Shown: positions 1 through 6,019, counted from the first letter of the stretch. The stretch is DNA of 6,258 nt from Acidaminococcaceae bacterium (GCA_028693975.1 JAQUUF010000076.1:1-6258), one strand, 5' to 3'. Notes: generated from the letters alone by a model not told the origin. Numbers and translations: made by a program.

Positions 1-691
1 GCATTTGGGCGCCGAAGTTATTATCATGGACGATGGTTACCAGCATTGGCAGCTCTATCGTGATTTGGATGTGGTTTTGGTTGATACCTTAAATATGTTT
101 GGCAATGGCAGCTTGCTGCCGCGCGGCACTCTGCGTGAGCCCTTGCAGAACTTGAGCAGGGCAGGGCTTTTCCTCTTGACCAAATGTGACCAAAGCTCAC
201 CTATTTCCCAAGATACATTGTGCGATACCCTGCACAAATACAATCCTAAGGCACCGATTATCAAGAGCGTGCACAGACCCTGTAACTATGTAGAAATAGC
301 TGATTGGTACAAAGGCATCCAAGCTCAGAGCATTGCTTTGGCTGATTTGCAAGGACAATCTGTCATGGTTTTCTCCGCTATTGGCAATCCGTCTTCTTTT
401 GAGCAGACTTTGACTGATGTGGGCCTGAATATTGAAGAAGCTATTCGTTACCCTGACCATCACGACTATGGTATGGTCGAAATGCAATACATTATGGAAT
501 TAGCAGCCAACAAGAAGGTCAAAGCCCTGATTACCACGACTAAGGATGCCGTGAAAATTCCTACAGAGTTTATTTATTCGGTGCGTGCTGTTCCCCTGTA
601 TATTTTGAATATGGAAATCCAGATTCAGTCTTCTCCCCAAGAAGTAGAAAGTATTTTGAAGACTGTTATCAAAAAGGAGATTAAGAAATAA
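1..691 (+). CDS. lpxK: Tetraacyldisaccharide 4'-kinase LpxK, C-terminal part (5' truncated by window edge)
   Basis: LpxK uses ATP to phosphorylate the 4' position of tetraacyldisaccharide 1-phosphate, giving lipid IVA, on the cytoplasmic face of the inner membrane. The reading frame is already open at the window edge (first whole codon at base 2, His). The TTG at base 5 is therefore an internal codon, not a start. About 229 residues are visible, against roughly 320-350 for a whole LpxK. The missing part would hold the N-terminal P-loop. Visible family marks are the DDGYQH box (usual form DDGxQH) near the fragment's start, the FGNGSLLPRGTLREP segment that follows it, a GNPSSF motif, the PDHHDYG box, and TTKDAVK near the C-terminus. 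The stop is TAA at 689-691, one base before kdsB. Several Gram-negative-type Firmicutes may carry a Kdo transferase domain fused upstream of LpxK; the window cannot show whether that applies here. Confidence 0.93.
   Translation, partial: HLGAEVIIMDDGYQHWQLYRDLDVVLVDTLNMFGNGSLLPRGTLREPLQNLSRAGLFLLTKCDQSSPISQDTLCDTLHKYNPKAPIIKSVHRPCNYVEIADWYKGIQAQSIALADLQGQSVMVFSAIGNPSSFEQTLTDVGLNIEEAIRYPDHHDYGMVEMQYIMELAANKKVKALITTTKDAVKIPTEFIYSVRAVPLYILNMEIQIQSSPQEVESILKTVIKKEIKK
674..679 (+). promoter_or_regulatory. Ribosome binding site of kdsB
   Basis: AAGGAG lies inside the last codons of lpxK, 13 bases before the kdsB ATG. The core is a good match to the anti-Shine-Dalgarno sequence, but the spacing is longer than the usual 5-10 bases. 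No closer in-frame start exists, and the downstream protein begins exactly at the family's normal N-terminus, so the start at 693 stands. Confidence 0.6.
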
Positions 692-692
692 A

Positions 693-1430
693 ATGAAAGT
701 ATTGTGTGTAATTCCGGCTAGATTTGCTTCTACTCGGCTACCGGGTAAGCCACTAGCATTAATTGCCGGCAAACCGATGATACAACATGTATATGAGCGA
801 GCCTCTATGGCTAAGCTGCCTGCCGAAGTAATAGTGGCAACGGATAGCGACCAGGTGGCGGAGGTAGTGCAAGGCTTCGGTGGCCGTGCTATGATGACTT
901 CCCCCGACCATCCCAGTGGCACTGATAGATTGGCCGAAGTGGCCTTAAGCTATTCTGATGTAGATGTTATTGTGAATGTACAGGGCGATGAGCCCATGAT
1001 TCCTCCCGAGGTTATTGATGCTCTGGCGCAAGCTTTTGTGGATAATCCGGAGCTAGATATGGCTACCTTGCGTACGCCGATGGGACAAGAGGATTACGCT
1101 AATCCTAATGCAGTCAAAGTGGTAACTGATATGCGTGGCTACGCTATGTATTTTAGCCGCAGCTTACTGCCTTATCCCCGCAAGCAACCGGAAGGCTACC
1201 AAGTGTACAAGCATGTAGGAATCTATGCTTATCGTCGGGACTTCTTGCTGCAATATGCAGCTTTGGCACCGACTCCCTGTGAGCTGGCCGAGGGTTTGGA
1301 GCAGCTAAGAGCATTGGAGAATGGGTTTAAGATTAAGGTTTTGACCAGTTCTTTCCAAGGTATCGGCATTGATACGCAAGCAGATTTGGATGCGGCAAAC
1401 GCTTTGTTTGCCAAGATGAAGAAGAAATAA
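693..1430 (+). CDS. kdsB: 3-deoxy-manno-octulosonate cytidylyltransferase (CMP-Kdo synthetase) KdsB
   Basis: KdsB activates Kdo with CTP to form CMP-Kdo and pyrophosphate in the cytoplasm, giving the sugar donor used by the Kdo transferase WaaA. The 245-residue length is normal for the family. The nucleotide-binding N-terminus IPARFASTRLPGKPL (residues 7-21) is the classic KdsB signature, with Arg10 and Lys19 in the expected places. HPSGTDRLAE (73-82) and VQGDEP (96-101) follow. Asp99 and Asp227 (in GIDT, 225-228) correspond to the two Mg-binding aspartates of the E. coli enzyme by motif alignment. The gene starts one base after the lpxK stop and is followed, 10 bases on, by kdsA, so it is surely co-transcribed with both. 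Nothing is missing or broken. The related CMP-sialic acid synthetases lack this exact N-terminal and GTDR pattern. Confidence 0.97.
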   Translation: MKVLCVIPARFASTRLPGKPLALIAGKPMIQHVYERASMAKLPAEVIVATDSDQVAEVVQGFGGRAMMTSPDHPSGTDRLAEVALSYSDVDVIVNVQGDEPMIPPEVIDALAQAFVDNPELDMATLRTPMGQEDYANPNAVKVVTDMRGYAMYFSRSLLPYPRKQPEGYQVYKHVGIYAYRRDFLLQYAALAPTPCELAEGLEQLRALENGFKIKVLTSSFQGIGIDTQADLDAANALFAKMKKK

Positions 1431-1435
1431 GGAGG
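1428..1435 (+). promoter_or_regulatory. Strong ribosome binding site of kdsA, overlapping the kdsB stop
   Basis: TAAGGAGG combines the kdsB stop codon (TAA, 1428-1430) with a near-perfect Shine-Dalgarno core. The spacing to the kdsA ATG at 1441 is five bases. It is the strongest site in the window, and terminating ribosomes would arrive directly on it, which favours coupled translation. Confidence 0.85.
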
Positions 1436-1440
1436 ATTTT

Positions 1441-2259
1441 ATGCATATAGTGAAAGTTGGCTCCTACGAAGTGGGTACCGCTCATCCCTTACTTTTGTTG
1501 GCAGGACCTTGTGTCCTAGAAGGCTACGAGCGCAGTTTGAAAATAGGCCAAGGTATTAAGGCTATTTGTGAGAAACTACATATGCCCTATGTTTTTAAGG
1601 CATCATTTGATAAAGCTAACCGTTCTTCCTATCAATCTTTCCGTGGACCAGGGCTCAAAGAGGGCTTAGCTATCTTGGCGCAAATCAAGAAAGATTTGCA
1701 GGTCCCGGTGGTGAGTGATATTCATGAACCGCAGCAAGCAGAACCAGCTGCAGAAGTATTGGATATTCTGCAAATACCGGCTTTTCTGTGCCGTCAAACA
1801 GATTTGGTGCATGCCGCGGCTGTGACAGGCAAAGTAGTAAATGTGAAAAAAGGTCAGTTCTTAGCACCTTGGGATATGGGCAATGTTATTGCCAAGATTG
1901 AAGAAACAGGCAACCATAATATTATGTTAACTGAGCGTGGAGCCTCTTTTGGCTACAATGCTTTGGTGACAGATATGCGCTCTCTGCCCATTATGCGCGA
2001 GCTGGGCTATCCGGTAGTAATGGATGCTACGCACAGTGTACAGATTCCCGGTGGCCAGGGCACAACTAGCGGTGGTCAGAGCAAGTTCGTACCCAATATG
2101 GTACGCGCTGCTTGTGGCAGTGGTGTAGATGCCCTCTTCCTCGAGGTACATGATAATCCGGCCGAAGCACTGTCTGATGGACCCAATATGGTACGCTTAG
2201 ACCAATTAGAAGGTATTTTACAAGACGCGATAGCGATTGACAAAATTAGCAGGAAATAA
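1441..2259 (+). CDS. kdsA: Kdo-8-phosphate synthase KdsA, metal-dependent class
   Basis: KdsA condenses arabinose 5-phosphate with phosphoenolpyruvate to give Kdo 8-phosphate, the committed step of Kdo synthesis, in the cytoplasm. The 272 residues form one TIM-barrel aldolase domain of normal length. Seen in order: LAGPCVLE (20-27), FKASFDKANRSS (52-63) and RGPGLKEGL (68-76) for substrate binding, SDIHE (92-96), FLCRQTDL (115-122), NVKKGQFLAPWDM (134-146), TERGASFGYN (164-173), and MDATHSVQIPG (194-204). Cys24, His198, Glu235 and Asp246 each sit exactly 13 residues beyond the Aquifex aeolicus metal ligands Cys11, His185, Glu222 and Asp233. The enzyme therefore belongs to the metal-dependent class; the metal-independent class, such as E. 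coli, has Asn in place of the Cys. The related DAHP synthase is less likely because the KANRSS and metal-site context fits KdsA. It lies in the kdsB-kdsA-kdsD-kdsC run. Confidence 0.97.
   Translation: MHIVKVGSYEVGTAHPLLLLAGPCVLEGYERSLKIGQGIKAICEKLHMPYVFKASFDKANRSSYQSFRGPGLKEGLAILAQIKKDLQVPVVSDIHEPQQAEPAAEVLDILQIPAFLCRQTDLVHAAAVTGKVVNVKKGQFLAPWDMGNVIAKIEETGNHNIMLTERGASFGYNALVTDMRSLPIMRELGYPVVMDATHSVQIPGGQGTTSGGQSKFVPNMVRAACGSGVDALFLEVHDNPAEALSDGPNMVRLDQLEGILQDAIAIDKISRK
2091..2106 (+). repeat. 16-base direct repeat in kdsA, copy 1
   Basis: ACCCAATATGGTACGC occurs here and again at 2181-2196, exactly 90 bases downstream and so in the same reading frame. Both copies encode Pro-Asn-Met-Val-Arg (kdsA residues 218-222 and 248-252). 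Both protein segments sit in family-conserved places, so chance convergence of codons is the simplest reading. Confidence 0.7.
2181..2196 (+). repeat. 16-base direct repeat in kdsA, copy 2
   Basis: This is an identical copy of 2091-2106, placed two residues after the metal ligand Asp246 in the SDGPN motif. The offset of exactly 30 codons leaves the reading frame unchanged. Confidence 0.7.
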
Positions 2260-2264
2260 GGTGG
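2258..2264 (+). promoter_or_regulatory. Ribosome binding site that decides the kdsD start
   Basis: AAGGTGG, one mismatch from AAGGAGG, overlaps the kdsA stop codon (2257-2259). Three consecutive in-frame ATG codons follow at 2266, 2269 and 2272, at spacings of 1, 4 and 7 bases. The third fits the usual spacing best and the first is too close, so 2272 is preferred, with 2269 possible. Confidence 0.65.
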
Positions 2265-2271
2265 AATGATG

Positions 2272-3243
2272 ATGTCAGAGTTAGAGCAAGCTCGCAAGGT
2301 TTTACAAATGGAAGCCGATGCTATCGAGGAACTAATCCCTAGAGTGGATGAACATTTTGCGGCAGCAGTGCAAATGATTTTGGGCTGCAGTGGTCGCACG
2401 GTTATTACCGGTATGGGCAAAAGTGGTATTATAGGCCGTAAGATGGCTGCGACTTTGGCTAGTACAGGGACCCCCTCCTTTTATCTGCACCCGGCCGAAG
2501 GTATTCACGGTGATTTGGGTATGGTTACAGAGGGCGATGTAGTTATCGCTCTTTCTAATAGTGGTGAAACTGCAGAAGTATTACATATTCTGCCCTCTTT
2601 GCGTCGTATTGGAGCCAAGATTATTGCTATGGTGGGTAATGCTACCTCAACTTTGGCCAAGAATGCCGATATTGTGCTAGACGTAGCCGTTAGCCAAGAA
2701 GCTTGTCCTCTGGGCTTGGCACCGACCTCCAGTACTACGGCGGCCTTAGCTTATGGTGATGCTTTGGCTATAGCTCTTTTGTCTGCCCGCAAGTTCACGG
2801 CAGACCAATTCGCAATTTTCCATCCCGGTGGCAGTCTGGGGCGCAAATTGCTCTTGACGGTCAATGATATTATGCACAAAGGCCAAGAAAATCCGTTGGT
2901 TACTGCGGATATCACTGTCAAAGATGCCCTCTTTGTTATTACGGACAAAGGACTGGGCGCAGTAGCGGTGGTGGACCAAGATAAGAAGATGTTAGGTATT
3001 TTGACTGATGGGGATGTACGCCGAGCTTTGAGTCATGGCTTTGATTTCTTAGCCAAGCCGGTGACGGAGATTATGACGACGAACCCTATTACGATTACCA
3101 AAGATAGATTGGCGGCAGAGGCTTTGCATATCATGGAGAGCCACAAGCCCAAACCAATTACTGTTTTACCGGTTATAGACAAAAATAAACATGCCATCGG
3201 CCTGCTCCATATGACTGACTTGGTACATCAAGGTGTGGTGTAA
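2272..3243 (+). CDS. kdsD: Arabinose-5-phosphate isomerase KdsD (KpsF/GutQ family)
   Basis: KdsD interconverts ribulose 5-phosphate and arabinose 5-phosphate, supplying the sugar used by KdsA. From the ATG at 2272 the protein has 323 residues (325 from the ATG at 2266), normal for the family. An N-terminal SIS sugar-isomerase domain (about 35-175) carries GMGKSG, the HPAEGIHGDLGMV segment, SNSGET and QEACPLGLAPTSSTT. Two CBS domains follow (about 199-258 and 265-323), beginning VNDIM and VTEIM. Lys50, Glu102, Glu143 and His184 align with the catalytic set Lys59, Glu111, Glu152 and His193 of the enterobacterial enzyme at a constant offset of nine, so the enzyme should be active. CBS domains in this family are thought to sense a nucleotide or sugar ligand. 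Paralogues GutQ and KpsF share the fold. The position between kdsA and kdsC argues for the housekeeping Kdo role. Confidence 0.96.
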   Translation: MSELEQARKVLQMEADAIEELIPRVDEHFAAAVQMILGCSGRTVITGMGKSGIIGRKMAATLASTGTPSFYLHPAEGIHGDLGMVTEGDVVIALSNSGETAEVLHILPSLRRIGAKIIAMVGNATSTLAKNADIVLDVAVSQEACPLGLAPTSSTTAALAYGDALAIALLSARKFTADQFAIFHPGGSLGRKLLLTVNDIMHKGQENPLVTADITVKDALFVITDKGLGAVAVVDQDKKMLGILTDGDVRRALSHGFDFLAKPVTEIMTTNPITITKDRLAAEALHIMESHKPKPITVLPVIDKNKHAIGLLHMTDLVHQGVV

Positions 3244-3246
3244 TTA

Positions 3247-3795
3247 ATGGATGAGCTAGTGGACTTAAAGGCCCAACAAATTAAATTATTGGCCCTAGAT
3301 ATTGATGGGGTAATGACTGACGGGGGCTTAAATATTGGTGATAGAGGCGAGATATTTAAGCGTTTTAATGCTCATGATGGGCTAGGCATCTCTGCTGCGT
3401 CGCGCAATGGAATGAAGATAGTATTTATTACCGGTCGTGTGGGCGGTGTAGTACTGCAGCGTGCCTCTGAGCTAGGTATTGCCAAAGTGTGCAGCGGCGT
3501 GGTGGACAAGCGCAAGGCACTTATCGACGTAGCGGCTGAATTTGGCGTGCCTCTTACAGAAGTAGCCTTCATGGGAGATGACCTCAATGATTTACCCGCG
3601 TTATCCGTTGCAGGACTGACATTGGCTCCTGCTAACGCCAGTGAAGACGTCAAGGCCGTGGTGGATTATGTTACGGCCAAGAGCGGCGGTAACGGCGCCG
3701 TACGAGAAGTTATAGAATTAATTTTGCGTTCTGAGCATAAGTGGGATAAAATAGTAGCAGCCTATCTGCAAGCTGGACAAGGAGACCAACAGTAA
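3247..3795 (+). CDS. kdsC: Kdo-8-phosphate phosphatase KdsC (HAD family)
   Basis: KdsC hydrolyses Kdo 8-phosphate to Kdo and phosphate, the step before CMP activation by KdsB. The 182-residue protein is a capless HAD phosphatase of the length usual for KdsC. All HAD motifs are present: LDIDGVMTDG (17-26), with Asp18 as nucleophile and Asp20 as general acid/base; FITGR (60-64) with Thr62; Lys88 in the VVDKRK stretch; and MGDDLNDLP (109-117), with Asp111 and Asp112 for Mg. The start follows the kdsD stop by three bases, with a weak AAGGTG at 3230-3235. The stop shares one base with the next start (TAATG). The protein stands alone; it is not fused to an N-acylneuraminate cytidylyltransferase as some KdsC-like proteins are. 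With kdsB, kdsA and kdsD it completes the Kdo pathway inside this window. Confidence 0.96.
   Translation: MDELVDLKAQQIKLLALDIDGVMTDGGLNIGDRGEIFKRFNAHDGLGISAASRNGMKIVFITGRVGGVVLQRASELGIAKVCSGVVDKRKALIDVAAEFGVPLTEVAFMGDDLNDLPALSVAGLTLAPANASEDVKAVVDYVTAKSGGNGAVREVIELILRSEHKWDKIVAAYLQAGQGDQQ
3779..3784 (+). promoter_or_regulatory. Ribosome binding site of the lpxL-type gene
   Basis: AAGGAG inside the last codons of kdsC, 10 bases before the ATG at 3795. The kdsC stop and this start overlap as TAATG, so translation of the acyltransferase is probably coupled to kdsC by stop-start reinitiation. Confidence 0.75.
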
Positions 3796-4703
3796 TGTTG
3801 CTTTATGGATTACTCAAAACAATAGCTTTTGTCGTGTCCCATCTTCCCTATAAGTTGGTGGTGCTCCTCGGCAAAGGCGCGGGTAGAATATACTGGCGCG
3901 TAGCCGCCAAGCAAAGAATCCGCGCTGAGGAGACCATTGGGGAATGTTTGGCTCTTACGCCTACAGAGGCTAAACAGCATATTAGAAATTTATTTATTAA
4001 TTTAGGCATAACTTTCTTTGAGATCATGTACATGCCGGCTTTGAACAAAGATAATATCCGCGGTCTAGTTACCTTTGATAGGCCCGAGGTTCTCTGGGAT
4101 GCTCTCAAAGAAGGCCATGGCGTAGTTATGCTGGCCTGTCACATGGACAATTGGGAGTGGTTGGGAGCGTCTCTGGCGCTCTATGGGTTCCCGCTGAGTG
4201 CGGTAGAGAAGCCACAGCCCAACAGAGTCTATAGTGATTTTATGAACGAATTGCGTACCGGCGTGGGGCAAGAGATTTTTGCTCGTGGTACCACCGAGAT
4301 TCTAGGCTGCGCCCGAGCAATGAAAAAGGGCCGTATGCTGGGTCTTATAGCAGACCAAGATGGCGGCTATGGCGGTATTTTCGTTCCCTTCATGGGGAAG
4401 ATGGCCTCTACTCCGGTAGGACCAGCCTACTTTGCCCGCAAGTTCAAGGCACCGGTCATACCCATGTTTATTGTGCGCAAACCAGGCGGCTATGGTCACC
4501 AAGCACTGGTGCGTGACCCCATCTACTACGAATTTACCGGAGACAACAAGCAAGACGATTACAATATCACTCTGAAGATGACGCAAGCTGTCGAAGAAGT
4601 AATCCGCGCCTATCCGGACAATTGGATTTGGTTCCAGCATCGTTGGAATACACCCTACACTCCTGAGGCAGAGAAGGATGAAGATAATGCTCACAAAAAA
4701 TAA
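3795..4703 (+). CDS. lpxL: Lipid A late acyltransferase, LpxL/HtrB/MsbB family
   Basis: Members of this family transfer a fatty acyl chain from acyl carrier protein to Kdo-lipid IVA, forming an acyloxyacyl group at the inner face of the cytoplasmic membrane. The protein has 302 residues, normal for LpxL. A hydrophobic N-terminal segment (about 1-29) should anchor it. The catalytic H-x4-E motif is His116 to Glu121 in ACHMDNWEW. Further family marks are EKPQPN (138-143), IADQDGGYGG (185-194) running into FVPFMGK (196-202), and the C-terminal PDNWIWFQHRW (274-284). The exact acyl chain and acceptor position cannot be read from sequence, so lpxL rather than lpxM is a judgement from its place among Kdo genes. 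The other candidates in this superfamily are a phosphatidylinositol mannoside acyltransferase or a second lipid A acyltransferase. The flanking LPS genes make the lipid A role by far the likelier. Confidence 0.88.
   Translation: MLLYGLLKTIAFVVSHLPYKLVVLLGKGAGRIYWRVAAKQRIRAEETIGECLALTPTEAKQHIRNLFINLGITFFEIMYMPALNKDNIRGLVTFDRPEVLWDALKEGHGVVMLACHMDNWEWLGASLALYGFPLSAVEKPQPNRVYSDFMNELRTGVGQEIFARGTTEILGCARAMKKGRMLGLIADQDGGYGGIFVPFMGKMASTPVGPAYFARKFKAPVIPMFIVRKPGGYGHQALVRDPIYYEFTGDNKQDDYNITLKMTQAVEEVIRAYPDNWIWFQHRWNTPYTPEAEKDEDNAHKK
4674..4678 (+). promoter_or_regulatory. Ribosome binding site that decides the lptC start
   Basis: AAGGA within the 3' end of the acyltransferase gene lies eight bases before the ATG at 4687. 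It runs straight into an earlier in-frame ATG at 4678, for which it is too close. The earlier ATG could use only the weaker GAGG at 4665-4668. The start at 4687 is therefore favoured, although 4678 adds just three residues. Confidence 0.6.
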
Positions 4704-5238
4704 AACTTTAAAATATGTTATTATCGGTATAGTGCTCTTGGCCGGCGTACTGGCTTGGCTTTTTGCGACCAGTTCTACGAAGAATGTACCTAGGGCTGTA
4801 CCCCAAGTGGCTCCTCATGAGATTAAGAATACCAATTTGCAAGAAGAACAAAATGGTAAATTAGTCTGGAAACTGGACATTGATTCGCTTATTTACGATA
4901 AGAGTCAAGACGCTAACATCCTTAAAGGTATTAAAGGAATTTTCTATCAAGAGGATGGCTCCAGTATTACTATTACAGCCGCTGACGGTGCCGTCTATAT
5001 GAAGAACAAAACCATTGTGCTGACAGGGGATCCCCGTGGGGAAGTTTCCACTGGCGGCGTTTTGACAGCCGACAAATTGACTTGGCTCAATGATAAGAAG
5101 TTTATCGTAGCCGAGGGCAAGGTGAAGATTGTCAAAGACGATGCTGTGGCAACAGCTGACAAAGGCACCATGGATACGGTAATCAATAAGATTAAGCTAG
5201 AAGGCAAAGCGCTGGTACGCAAAGGAGTGGAAGGATAA
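4687..5238 (+). CDS. lptC: LPS export system protein LptC
   Basis: LptC is the single-span inner-membrane protein that receives LPS from the LptB2FG transporter and passes it to LptA in the periplasm. From the ATG at 4687 it has 183 residues, close to the E. coli length of about 190. A short positive N-terminus (Lys4, Lys6, Lys9) precedes one membrane span (about 11-28, VIIGIVLLAGVLAWLFA), with no cleavage site, so it stays anchored. The rest is a beta-rich periplasmic domain of alternating short strands (about 50-180), with ITITAADGAVY, LTGDPRGEV, AEGKVKIV and ATADKGTMD elements typical of the LptC/OstA beta-jellyroll. The gene overlaps the acyltransferase gene by 17 bases (26 if started at 4678) and is directly followed by lptA. 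LptC sequences diverge widely. The call rests on topology, motif style and the lptC-lptA-lptB order together. Confidence 0.92.
   Translation: MLTKNKTLKYVIIGIVLLAGVLAWLFATSSTKNVPRAVPQVAPHEIKNTNLQEEQNGKLVWKLDIDSLIYDKSQDANILKGIKGIFYQEDGSSITITAADGAVYMKNKTIVLTGDPRGEVSTGGVLTADKLTWLNDKKFIVAEGKVKIVKDDAVATADKGTMDTVINKIKLEGKALVRKGVEG
5222..5235 (+). promoter_or_regulatory. Two candidate ribosome binding sites of lptA
   Basis: AAGGAG at 5222-5227 (11 bases before the ATG) and AAGGA at 5231-5235 (3 bases before it) both lie within the end of lptC. Neither has ideal spacing; the upstream one is more complementary. The lptC stop (5236-5238) abuts the lptA ATG directly. Confidence 0.55.
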
Positions 5239-6018
5239 ATGAGAAAACTAGTATATAACCTAATGTTAGTGACAGTTTTGTGTGTGGCTTTTGCCGGAGT
5301 AGCTTCTGCGGAGTCCACTATTTCCAGTAATGTTTTAGAATACGACTTCCGTACCGGTGAGGCTGTAGCCAAAGAGCATGTGACCATTACCCGCGATGAC
5401 GGCAGCAAGATAGAAGCCGCTCATGGCAGCTATAATACCAAGACCGAAGCAGGTCGCCTAGAAGGCGGTGTCGTGGCGAATCAGCCCGACGGCCATGCCA
5501 CTTGCAATACCTTGGTGCTGGCAGCAGGTGGTAAGCAACTAAGCGCTATCGGCAATGCTGTTATTAAGAAGCAGGATAAGACTTTGCAGGCAGGACAAGT
5601 AGACTACGACCAAGCCCGCGGTTATATGGAGACAGTTGGTTCTTGGGCCCGCCTATTATTAGATGATGGCAGTACCTTGGACGCAGAGCATATCGACTAT
5701 ACTGAGAGCAGCGGCATCGCTAATGCTGTAGGTAATGTGAAGATAGACAGCGAAGCTCGTAAGCTCACCGGCAGCGGCGACAAAGCTATCTATGACACTA
5801 AGCAAGAAGACGGTACTCTAGAGCTTATCGGCAACGCCAAAGCTACCCAAGACGGTAATTCCGTCGCCGGCAATAGATTAATCCTACGGGGAGCCAGTGG
5901 CAAGAGTGCGTCTGTCTCCGAAGGCTTTGGTAATGTGAAGTTAGTTTATATTCCTCGTCCTCAGCCTGCTGCCAAGACAAAAGACACTACCGAGATTACA
6001 TCTAGGGCTATGGCCTAA
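5239..6018 (+). CDS. lptA: LPS transport periplasmic protein LptA (OstA-like), extended form with repeated module
   Basis: LptA proteins stack head to tail to form a hydrophobic groove that carries LPS across the periplasm from LptC to LptD. A clear signal peptide is seen: Arg2-Lys3, a hydrophobic core at 8-21, and an Ala-Ser-Ala site with predicted cleavage after Ala24. The mature part is made almost wholly of short beta-strand units, as in the OstA/LptA jellyroll. At 259 residues it is longer than E. coli LptA (185). Two similar modules can be aligned about 88 residues apart: Tyr35-Asp36, Gly40, DDGS (53-56), His62 and Tyr65 against Tyr123-Asp124, Gly128, DDGS (142-145), His151 and Tyr154. 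A polar tail (about 239-259) ends the protein. The place between lptC and lptB supports the assignment. An N-terminal fragment of LptD is unlikely, since no barrel domain follows. Confidence 0.93.
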   Translation: MRKLVYNLMLVTVLCVAFAGVASAESTISSNVLEYDFRTGEAVAKEHVTITRDDGSKIEAAHGSYNTKTEAGRLEGGVVANQPDGHATCNTLVLAAGGKQLSAIGNAVIKKQDKTLQAGQVDYDQARGYMETVGSWARLLLDDGSTLDAEHIDYTESSGIANAVGNVKIDSEARKLTGSGDKAIYDTKQEDGTLELIGNAKATQDGNSVAGNRLILRGASGKSASVSEGFGNVKLVYIPRPQPAAKTKDTTEITSRAMA

Positions 6019-6019
6019 T

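Noticed and set aside
5..7. TTG as start codon of lpxK
   Set aside because: The frame is open upstream to base 2, no Shine-Dalgarno can be seen, and starting here would leave out the kinase P-loop domain. The gene is cut by the window edge.
500..922. Open frame of 140 codons on the minus strand
   Set aside because: It lies across the lpxK/kdsB junction, opposite two genes with clear family motifs, has no recognisable domain, and looks like an antisense shadow. Other minus-strand frames at 4302-4694 and 4995-5408 were rejected for the same reason.
2237..2242. TTGACA resembling a -35 promoter box before kdsD
   Set aside because: The -10 position at normal spacing reads GGTGGA, which is not TATAAT-like, and the hexamer is coding sequence at the end of kdsA.
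11..2500. Recurrent heptamer GCCGAAG (11, 822, 933, 2161, 2494) as a possible DNA uptake or regulatory word
   Set aside because: Each copy is simply GCC-GAA (Ala-Glu) codons in the reading frame; the count is too low and the flanks are unlike each other.
3681..3700. GC-rich stretch with GGCGCC palindrome that might form a terminator stem
   Set aside because: It is inside the kdsC coding sequence, encodes a normal Gly-rich segment, and has no following T-run.
5062..5067. TTGACA resembling a -35 promoter box inside lptC
   Set aside because: No acceptable -10 box stands 16-18 bases downstream, and it is explained as lptC coding sequence.
5239..5313. Lipoprotein signal (Cys15) in LptA
   Set aside because: The residue before Cys15 is Leu rather than Gly, Ala or Ser, so there is no lipobox. 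The Ala-Ser-Ala site after residue 24 fits ordinary signal peptidase I.
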